Source of the DNA: Candidatus Sumerlaeota bacterium
Lineage (GTDB): Bacteria > Sumerlaeota > Sumerlaeia > Sumerlaeales > Sumerlaeaceae
DNA length: 33,433 bases
Reading direction: 5' to 3'
NCBI GenBank assembly: GCA_026398535.1
Contig: JAPLSQ010000039.1
Location: 1-33,433, forward strand
Under the pieces are notes generated by a model. That model made no database searches. It saw only the letters and a program-made list of their open reading frames with translations, and had not been told where the DNA came from. The translations under genes were made by a program, and so were the position numbers. Below are positions 24,447 through 31,147 of this stretch, piece by piece (position 1 is the first letter of the stretch; each line of letters opens with the position of its first letter).

Positions 24447-25226
24447 ATGAAGGAAAAATTAGGATCGCGAAGACAATTCCTCGCGGGGCTTGCGGCGCTC
24501 GTGCCCGCAACCGCCGCCATTCCCGCGCTTGCCGCAGCGATCAAACCGGATGAAACCACCCCAAGCCAACCCGCCGCTCTGCGGCCAGCGGTTCAGGGGC
24601 CATTCGCCCTGCCACCGCTCGGTTATGCTTTCGACGCCCTCGAACCGCACATCGACGCGAAAACAATGTCAATTCACCATGACAAACATCATGCCGCGTA
24701 TGTGAACAGCCTGAACAAAACCGTCCAGGGACATCCCGAACTCTGCTCAAAGAACATCGAGGAGCTGATCCGAAACCTGCAATCCGTCCCCGAAGACATC
24801 CGCGACGGGGTGCGCAACTTTGGCGGCGGGCACTTCAACCACTCCATCTTCTGGGAGTTCATGATGCCCGGAGGCGCGAAAGAACCCGCCGGCGAACTGG
24901 CTGACGCGATCAATGCCTCCTTTGGCGGCACGCAAAACCTGAAAGGGAAATTCAACGACGCCGGAATGGCGCGCTTCGGTTCGGGGTGGGTCTGGCTTGT
25001 GACGGCAAACGACGGCAAACTTGACATCATGAGCACAGCCAACCAGGACTGCCCCTTGAGCGGCGGGAAATATCCAATCCTGTGCAACGATCTTTGGGAA
25101 CACGCCTATTACCTGAAATACCAGAACCGCAGGGCCGATTATATCGGCGCATGGTGGAATACCGTCAACTGGGACAAGGCCGCCGCGCGCTTCGCCGCGT
25201 ACGCCAGCCGGCACGGCGGAAGCTGA
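24447..25226 (+). CDS. Tat-exported superoxide dismutase (Fe/Mn family, Mn-like)
   Basis: A 259-residue enzyme that turns superoxide into O2 and H2O2. The N-terminus has [14 protein letters not shown], a twin-arginine signal, so the folded metalloenzyme would be exported across the membrane, unlike the usual cytoplasmic form. Metal ligands are H77 (SIHHDKHH), H132 (FNHSIFW), D215 and H219 ([10 protein letters not shown]). GGGHFNHS and STANQDCPL favour the Mn-type over the Fe-type second shell. About 50 residues separate the signal from the SOD fold, a Pro-rich linker. It follows the PIN-TRAM gene closely. In an organism with an O2-sensitive hydrogenase, an external SOD would protect the cell surface. 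Confidence 0.94.
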   Translation: MKEKLGSRRQFLAGLAALVPATAAIPALAAAIKPDETTPSQPAALRPAVQGPFALPPLGYAFDALEPHIDAKTMSIHHDKHHAAYVNSLNKTVQGHPELCSKNIEELIRNLQSVPEDIRDGVRNFGGGHFNHSIFWEFMMPGGAKEPAGELADAINASFGGTQNLKGKFNDAGMARFGSGWVWLVTANDGKLDIMSTANQDCPLSGGKYPILCNDLWEHAYYLKYQNRRADYIGAWWNTVNWDKAAARFAAYASRHGGS

Positions 25227-25314
25227 ACACAAACACGGACGCGATCCGGCCCCGGCGGGCTCGATCGTCTTCCCGGGCGCCCCCCCCTCCCCCCGCGCCA
25301 GCGGCGAACCGCGT

Positions 25315-26322
25315 TTATTCCAGAACCACCTCGCACATGTCGCCAACATTGAGCCGCGCCATGTGCCCGCGAACCTTCACGTGGTTGCCGATGATGGACT
25401 CCTCAAGCACCGCGTTCGACACGTCCGAATGATCGCCGATGATCGATTCGCGCACGATGGATGAATGGATGGAGGACTTGGCGCCAATGCTCACATGCGG
25501 ACCAACGAGTGAACGCTCGATCTTCGCGGATTCGTGGATCGCGACAGGCATCCTGATGACGCTGCCCGGATAGCGCGCCGCAAGCCACGCCTCCCCGCCG
25601 CCCGCCGCGCCGTCTTTCATGTCAAGCACCTCGCGGTTGGTCAGCAGCATCGTCTCCGCTTTGCCGCAATCGTACCATCCGTCAATCATGAAAGTCGTCA
25701 TGCGTTCGCCGCGGTCCAGCATGAGCTGCAGCGCGTCCGTCAGTTGATACTCGCCCTTGGTCTTGCGCTTGTTGCTTATATTGTCATCAAGGCAGTCGAA
25801 CAAAAGCTTCGGATGGGTGATGTAATACAATCCCACAATGGCCAGGTTGGTCGGCGGCTGCTCGGGTTTTTCAATCATCCGCGTCACATTGCCATTGGCA
25901 TCGAGTTCCACAATCCCGAAACGGCGCGCATCCTCCACCCCCTTGACGCCGATCGAGCTGTTTCCCCGCGCAAAAACACTCTCCAGGTCAGCCCCGAATA
26001 TGGTGTCGCCGAGTATGATCAGCACGGGCTCATCGGCATAATGATAAGGTTTCCCCAGCGAAACCGCGTGACCCAATCCCAGCATTTCCGCCTGATCGAT
26101 GAAGTTCGCCTTGAAGGAGTATGAACCGCGCACATAGTCGCGCACCATGCCGCCCATGTAGCCTATGATGAAAGACATCTCATCAATGCCGATCCTGACC
26201 AGTTCATCGATGATGTGGCCCAGAATGGGCTTTCCCGCCACCGACAGCAGCACTTTGGGAGCCGTGTAGGTGTGCGGGCGCAGACGTGTGCCTATGCCAG
26301 CCGCCGGAATGATTGCTTTCAT
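25315..26322 (-). CDS. Sugar-1-phosphate nucleotidyltransferase (RmlA-long/GlmU-like)
   Basis: A 335-residue enzyme that activates a sugar phosphate with an NTP to make an NDP-sugar. The N-terminal domain opens with KAIIPAAGIGTRLRP and has APKVLLSVAGKP (nucleotide binding), ILGDTIF (metal Asp) and EKPEQPP. GEYQLTDALQLMLDRG and DGWYDCGKAE follow. The C-terminal 90 residues look like a left-handed beta-helix (SLVGPHVSIGAKSSIHSSIVRESIIGDHS). This two-domain form resembles the 'long' glucose-1-phosphate thymidylyltransferases; guanylyl or uridylyl substrates cannot be excluded. A GAGGCGAG site precedes the ATG. It converges with the SOD gene. Confidence 0.9.
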   Translation of the reverse strand: MKAIIPAAGIGTRLRPHTYTAPKVLLSVAGKPILGHIIDELVRIGIDEMSFIIGYMGGMVRDYVRGSYSFKANFIDQAEMLGLGHAVSLGKPYHYADEPVLIILGDTIFGADLESVFARGNSSIGVKGVEDARRFGIVELDANGNVTRMIEKPEQPPTNLAIVGLYYITHPKLLFDCLDDNISNKRKTKGEYQLTDALQLMLDRGERMTTFMIDGWYDCGKAETMLLTNREVLDMKDGAAGGGEAWLAARYPGSVIRMPVAIHESAKIERSLVGPHVSIGAKSSIHSSIVRESIIGDHSDVSNAVLEESIIGNHVKVRGHMARLNVGDMCEVVLE

Positions 26323-26908
26323 GTTCTCGCCTCTGCTTGATTGAGTTGACGCTATGTGTCCTTATCGCCACAAATTCAGCAAGTATAATATTTGAAGCGC
26401 AAACGTTTTCGCATCATAAACCGCACGGTCCGGCGCGCGATCGACACCGTTATCACTTCCGATCACGTTTTCTGGATGCGCGGTGATCTCACCCTTCTAA
26501 AACGTGTCGTTCCGTACAATTTATTAAACGCTCGATTCGCTCGTTAAGGCGAACCTGATCAAGACATAATCGCCGCCATCCGGCTTGTTTTCAACAGAAA
26601 ACGCAACACAAAGTCAATGCCCCGAACATTAAAACGCGGGCATAGTAAGAATCATTATGGAACCGCAGAGGAACCGCGCTCGATTGTAAAGTTTACATCT
26701 GTTCAATTAAGCTACATGAACACGTGTTTAAAATCGACAACTGGTTGACAACGACGCATGAAAATCGCTGATCTTAATGAATATGATTGCTTTCCGAAAG
26801 CCCGGCATCAACTTTGCACATCATATAATTCAAGCAGAATTCAAAATGAAAAGACTCCGTGACATGACGACCCAGAACCATACTCCCATTCATAAGGAGA
26901 CGACTCCC
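26323..26908. other. Divergent intergenic region with 13-bp palindrome
   Basis: An AT-richer stretch between the nucleotidyltransferase (minus) and the secreted-protein gene (plus). It contains a perfect palindrome TGTAAA-G-TTTACA at 26685-26697, a TATAAT at 26384-26389 with no good -35 partner, and TTGACA at 26746-26751 without a clear -10. No ORF of note is seen apart from possible upstream starts of the next gene. It probably carries promoters for both genes. Confidence 0.45.
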
Positions 26909-28906
26909 TTGAAAACAACTCCCTTCCTCCTGATGATCGTGCCCGCGCTGTTGCTCGCGGCAGCTTCAGCGCCTACTCAACCTCCCGAACCTCAAGCGCC
27001 ATCCTCGCCGCCCGGATTATCCCAGACCCCCAGGACGGGCCCCAACAGAGAATCCGGCCGGAAAGACAAGACCGGCTCACAGCAGGATAAACCCGCCGCC
27101 GCAGGCGCGGCGCGCTCCGCCGAAAAACCCGGAAAAAACCCCGCGGCTGTTGAACCCGGACGCAATATCAGCCAGCGCGAGATTGTGCCCCCTCCAGCCC
27201 AACAGCCCCGCAACATGAAACCATCGCGCATGGCCACGCCGATCATTAAACAAACTCCATCTGTCTCTGACCAACCCGCCGCAGCGGACCAGCGCACCCC
27301 GCGCCTTCGCGATCGCATCAACAGCACCGCCAAGAACGCGCCGGAAACAAACGGCAACGCCCAGCCGGCAGCGAATGAAAAGCCCAGCCGCAAACCCAAT
27401 CAGCCTCTCATCACCACCAACGATCGTTCAAAATCGCCCGTTGACAAACCGGTTGAATCGCCTCAACCGGCACTGCGCGAGCGTTTGCTCAATCGCACAA
27501 ACAAACAACCCATCCAGGACCGCCGCGCGGATCAGCCTGATAGTCAGCTTGCCCCCGCAAACATTGAAAAACGCAAGACGCCTGAATCAGATTCAATCCG
27601 GCGCAACACTCCCGCGACTTCTTTCAAACCGCCATCAGGAGAGCAACCCAAAACCTCTGATGCTTCAAAAACCGCGAACGAAACCGGTTCCGTCGACAAC
27701 CTGCGCAATCTGTTGAACCAGCGTCGCAATCCGGCCACCGGCAAGACGGCGGCAAAACCCTCTGATGCGGCATTGGAGACAAAGCCGGGTAAGCAAGGAA
27801 CCGTCACGCCAGCTCTGCCGAACGGGACCACGGGCATCCTGCCCGCATTATCCGGAACGCGCCCTGCCGACACGCGCGCGCCGCAGGACATTCTGCGCAA
27901 CCGCAAGACACAAAGCACCACGGGACAGCCAAAGATCCCCGCTCCCCCGCTCACCGGTTCACCCAAAACCGCACCAAACACCCCTGGTTCCATTTTGGAT
28001 AGCGCCCGCATGCCAAGGCAGCCTTCAGGACTGAACGACACGCGCGCCGCCAAAGAACCCGCTTATGCCAAGCAGGATGCCATTATTCAGCATTTCCGCG
28101 ACCTCAAACTGCCCGGAATGGATCGCCCGTTGCCATCCGCCGATGAACTGTCGAAAATCAGCAGCAAGATACCGCCTCAGCGCCTTGAAAATTTCGCTCT
28201 GCGCCAGCGCGCCAAAGCCGCCCTGGTCGGGGCTGACATCAAACCAGAGATTTTTAAGGATTTGGGACTGAACGAAAAACTCCTGTCGAAAAAAGACGCC
28301 AGGAACTTGATTGGCAATGCCGAGCTTAAGCATCGTCCGGCCCTGTCGAAAACCGATCTTGCGAACTTCCGCATCGGCCGCCTGCCGGGGCATATTGAGC
28401 GGCCCTTCGGTGATTACGGTCGCGTGACGCGCGCCGCCGATCTCTCCATGGCGCTCAAATTCATGGCGCCGCCCCCGCCACCGCGCCATGGTTACGGCAT
28501 CGACATCGCAGGATTGTCATGGAACTACTGGGACGGGCGCTCCTATTACGACCATGCCTATGCCATGAACATTTTCATGAACATCGGCAAGACGCGCTAT
28601 GACGGCTACGATGGCATCATGTGGGGCGGACGCTACTACTGTTATGGATGGGGATGGGTGGACGGGTGCATCGATTACGGCGATTGCCGTGTCTGGGTGC
28701 CCGGCTTCTGGGCGCCTTACACCGTCTCTGAGTGTTCCCCAGGCCAGGTTTGGATTCCGCCCGTCTACGAATGGATCTGGACGGACAGTTGCTGGGAATA
28801 CATCCAAGTGGACGGAGGCTACTTCGATTACGTTGGCAGTTCAAACTGCCGTCCTGTGACTCGATGGGCCTGGGTTCCCGGCCACTATGAGTACTATAAC
28901 TGCTGA
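26909..28906 (+). CDS. Secreted Pro/Asn/Lys-rich protein with Trp/Tyr/Cys-rich C-terminus
   Basis: About 665 residues from a TTG at 26909 with AAGGAG nine bases upstream. That start gives a normal signal peptide (KTTPFLLMIVPALLLAAASA). An ATG at 26777 would bury the signal behind 44 residues. The first 420 mature residues are low-complexity, rich in Pro, Asn, Lys, Thr and Gln, probably disordered. A short helical part follows (KQDAIIQHFRDLKLPGMD onward). The last 130 residues are full of Trp, Tyr and Gly with seven Cys, for example WGGRYYCYGWGWVDGC and RWAWVPGHYEYYNC, the latter like the WxxGxW/'WVPGHY' repeats of envelope proteins. The function is unknown; a structural or surface role would suit. 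Confidence 0.75.
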   Translation: MKTTPFLLMIVPALLLAAASAPTQPPEPQAPSSPPGLSQTPRTGPNRESGRKDKTGSQQDKPAAAGAARSAEKPGKNPAAVEPGRNISQREIVPPPAQQPRNMKPSRMATPIIKQTPSVSDQPAAADQRTPRLRDRINSTAKNAPETNGNAQPAANEKPSRKPNQPLITTNDRSKSPVDKPVESPQPALRERLLNRTNKQPIQDRRADQPDSQLAPANIEKRKTPESDSIRRNTPATSFKPPSGEQPKTSDASKTANETGSVDNLRNLLNQRRNPATGKTAAKPSDAALETKPGKQGTVTPALPNGTTGILPALSGTRPADTRAPQDILRNRKTQSTTGQPKIPAPPLTGSPKTAPNTPGSILDSARMPRQPSGLNDTRAAKEPAYAKQDAIIQHFRDLKLPGMDRPLPSADELSKISSKIPPQRLENFALRQRAKAALVGADIKPEIFKDLGLNEKLLSKKDARNLIGNAELKHRPALSKTDLANFRIGRLPGHIERPFGDYGRVTRAADLSMALKFMAPPPPPRHGYGIDIAGLSWNYWDGRSYYDHAYAMNIFMNIGKTRYDGYDGIMWGGRYYCYGWGWVDGCIDYGDCRVWVPGFWAPYTVSECSPGQVWIPPVYEWIWTDSCWEYIQVDGGYFDYVGSSNCRPVTRWAWVPGHYEYYNC

Positions 28907-28995
28907 TGATGGGCGCGGGGCCGGGCCCGCTGCCTTGAAAAAAGTGCGGCAGAACGTGCCAGTCGGATTCGCGCGCGCGGTGAAGATCGGCGATG

Positions 28996-30192
28996 TCAGG
29001 CGTTCCTGGCGGACTGACCGTCCGAACCATTGGGGATGCCATCATTGCGCGATGCGACCGCCTTCAGGTATGCCTTACCGATCAGACTGATCTGCCAATC
29101 CTGCAAATCGGCGATTTTCATCAATTCTGAAGCGGTGGCGGGCCGGTGTCTGGCAATGGCGGCAATCGCGCCCGCAGGCGCCACCAGGCTTGGTTCAAGC
29201 CCGGCATCGGCGGCGGCCTGGTCGCGTATGCATTTGAGCTCCTCAACAAGAGCGTCATCCACGGCAACCCTCCCGCCTTTTGTTTCATGACGCGCTGACG
29301 GCAAACGATTCTCGGGAAGGTTTCTTGCGTGGCGAATCGCTATTTTCAGCGTTTCGAGACGGCGCGCCTTGCAGGTGACCGGCAGTTTTGGAGCCGTGTC
29401 GAAGCCGGTATTATGCTCCGCCCACGCGGCAAGCTTGATCAGGCATTCATTGCTCATAACGCGGAACGGCGGCCTGTCGGCGCGCTGAGCCTCACTCTCG
29501 CGCCAGCCCCACAGCTCACGCAAAATGGCCAGCGCCCGCGGCGATTTCAGCACATACCACCCCTTGACACGCCAGAGACGCTCAGGATCGGAAGGGGGAG
29601 TTTCCACAGATGATTGTTCGATAATCTTTCGGCATATCTGACGGTGCCAAGCCAGCCGGTTTGTCCGCACAAGCTCCGCCTCGAACACCCCGGCCAGCGG
29701 CTCGAGATATTTTGTGTCCGCGACAGCATACGCCAGAAGAGCGTCGCTCAAGGGGCGCGACGACCAATCGGCCTTCTGCCCCTTCTTGGGCAAACGCACG
29801 CCAAAATGCTGTTCCACGAGCGCCGCAAGACCGAAACGCTTGTAGCCCAGCAGACGCGCCGCCGTCATCGTGTCAAATATTTCACAGGGCCGAAAACCAT
29901 AATGCCGCCGCAAAAGCCTGAGATCGTAATCCGGGCCATGAATGATCAAAGGCCGGCGCGCAAGAACATCCATCAATGCCCCAAGATCGGCCGGCGAAAG
30001 CGGATCGACGATGTAATGGTTCTCCCCGATCGAGAGCTGGAGCAAACAAACCTTTTCATAATAATGGTGGAGACTATCCGCCTCGGTGTCCAGCGCCACA
30101 CGCTCCGCATGTTCAATGACAAGCGCGAGCTCACGCACACCTGCGGTGGTATCAACATAAGTGCTATGATTGCCATTGGATGGAAGATGCAT
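28996..30192 (-). CDS. rnd: Ribonuclease D
   Basis: A 398-residue 3'-to-5' exoribonuclease that trims tRNA and other stable RNA ends. The DEDD catalytic set is complete: D35 and E37 in LDTEADS, D90 in HGPDYDL, and Y155/D159 in YAVADTKYL. The C-terminal part holds the HRDC-like helices typical of RNase D. I place the start at ATG 30192 because the alignment to RNase D begins there; the longer reading from 30363 has an unrelated Pro-rich leader and overlaps the upstream gene. It follows the MobA-like gene by 34 bases and is next in line after tRNA-Leu on the opposite strand. Confidence 0.92.
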   Translation of the reverse strand: MHLPSNGNHSTYVDTTAGVRELALVIEHAERVALDTEADSLHHYYEKVCLLQLSIGENHYIVDPLSPADLGALMDVLARRPLIIHGPDYDLRLLRRHYGFRPCEIFDTMTAARLLGYKRFGLAALVEQHFGVRLPKKGQKADWSSRPLSDALLAYAVADTKYLEPLAGVFEAELVRTNRLAWHRQICRKIIEQSSVETPPSDPERLWRVKGWYVLKSPRALAILRELWGWRESEAQRADRPPFRVMSNECLIKLAAWAEHNTGFDTAPKLPVTCKARRLETLKIAIRHARNLPENRLPSARHETKGGRVAVDDALVEELKCIRDQAAADAGLEPSLVAPAGAIAAIARHRPATASELMKIADLQDWQISLIGKAYLKAVASRNDGIPNGSDGQSARNA

Positions 30193-30226
30193 GACAGGGA
30201 GACAATCTACTGGAAGAATCCTGATT

Positions 30227-30880
30227 TCAAAGAAAAACAATGTTGAAGGGTCTGGGCGAGGTGTCGTGATTCGCGGGCTGGCAGGAGGCAAAGTCGGACG
30301 GCGTGTCGATGTTGGCGGCGACGCCCGGATCATCCGTCCCGATGCGGATTGTTGTTTGGGCAAGATGATGGAGGATGTCGCGCGCGGTCGCGTCCGCGGG
30401 CGCGCCGAGAAAGTTGCCGAAGCAGGCGCGCGGGATCAGGTAAGGATGGCCATTTCTGCCGGCGTATACGGGGATGATGATGGAACCGAAGGAGGAGGCG
30501 CTGTGGCTGATGATGGCGCGGAGGGTGGCAAGTCTTACAAAGGGGTGGTCAACAAGCGCGACGATGACCGCATCCGCGCCTGCTGATTGGGCTTGCGCCA
30601 GCCCCAGACGCAGGGAATGCATCTGACCCTTTTCAGGCGCGTCGTTCAAAACGGCGCGGGCCAGCGGGAAATCGCGCGGCCACCGCGCAGTGAGCAACCC
30701 AAATACGCCGGCGTTCAGGACGATGTGAATGGGGGCTGCGCCCGCCGCAGTGATGTGACTGTAGAGTTGACCCAGCAGGGGCCGGTTGCCGGCCGTCAGC
30801 AACGGTTTTGATGCGCCCATCCTGTTGGATAATCCGGCGGCAAGAATGACCGCGTGCAAATTATGCCGATTCATTTCCAT
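30227..30880 (-). CDS. MobA-like NTP transferase (MocA/CTP:molybdopterin type)
   Basis: A 217-residue protein of the NTP_transf_3 family. It opens with VILAAGLSNRMGASKPLL, the nucleotide-binding loop of MobA/MocA-type enzymes, and has a central VALVDHPFV with the metal Asp and GHPYLIP downstream. MocA adds CMP to molybdopterin for xanthine-dehydrogenase-type enzymes; relatives act on other alcohols or phosphates. With no molybdenum enzyme or cofactor genes in the window, the substrate is open. ATG 30880 and ATG 30874 are both possible starts with no clear ribosome site. It is probably cotranscribed with rnd. Confidence 0.8.
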   Translation of the reverse strand: MEMNRHNLHAVILAAGLSNRMGASKPLLTAGNRPLLGQLYSHITAAGAAPIHIVLNAGVFGLLTARWPRDFPLARAVLNDAPEKGQMHSLRLGLAQAQSAGADAVIVALVDHPFVRLATLRAIISHSASSFGSIIIPVYAGRNGHPYLIPRACFGNFLGAPADATARDILHHLAQTTIRIGTDDPGVAANIDTPSDFASCQPANHDTSPRPFNIVFL

Positions 30881-30950
30881 TCAACACGGTAATTGCATTT
30901 GCCTGCCGGCGACGCAACAAGATGCGGAGATGTTTCGTCACAATTTCCGC

Positions 30951-31036
30951 GCCGGGGTGGCGAAAGTGGCAGACGCAAGGGACTTAAAATCCCTCGAAGG
31001 GAAACCTTCATCCGGGTTCGATCCCCGGCCCCGGCA
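30951..31036 (+). tRNA. tRNA-Leu (UAA)
   Basis: A class II tRNA of 86 bases. Acceptor GCCGGGG pairs with CCCCGGC, followed by discriminator A and then CTT, so CCA is not encoded. The anticodon loop in GGGACTTAAAATCCC gives UAA. A long variable arm (CGAAGGGAAACCTTC) and the T-loop GGGTTCGATCCCC follow. The UAA anticodon and variable arm identify leucine. It diverges from the MobA-like gene, 70 bases away. Confidence 0.95.
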
Positions 31037-31081
31037 CTTCATTGGGATGCCCATGCCACCTTCAGGATTCGGCGCTACCCA

Positions 31082-31115
31082 CACAAAACGGGCAGAGGAC
31101 TTTATGTCCTCCGCC
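31082..31115 (-). terminator. Intrinsic terminator after the repeat protein gene
   Basis: A 10-bp stem with one mismatch (GGCAGAGGAC/GTCCTCCGCC) and a five-base loop lies at 31091-31115. On the minus strand it is followed by CGTTTTGTG (31090-31082). It stands 33 bases past the stop of the repeat protein, the right place to end that transcript. On the plus strand no T-run follows. Confidence 0.6.
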
Positions 31116-31147
31116 CGGGGGATTGCCTTCCTCAGCCTGACCCGCGG

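Noticed and set aside
26384..26389. Perfect TATAAT as a promoter
   Set aside because: No -35-like element lies 15-19 bases upstream on the plus strand, and the distance to the next start is over 500 bases.
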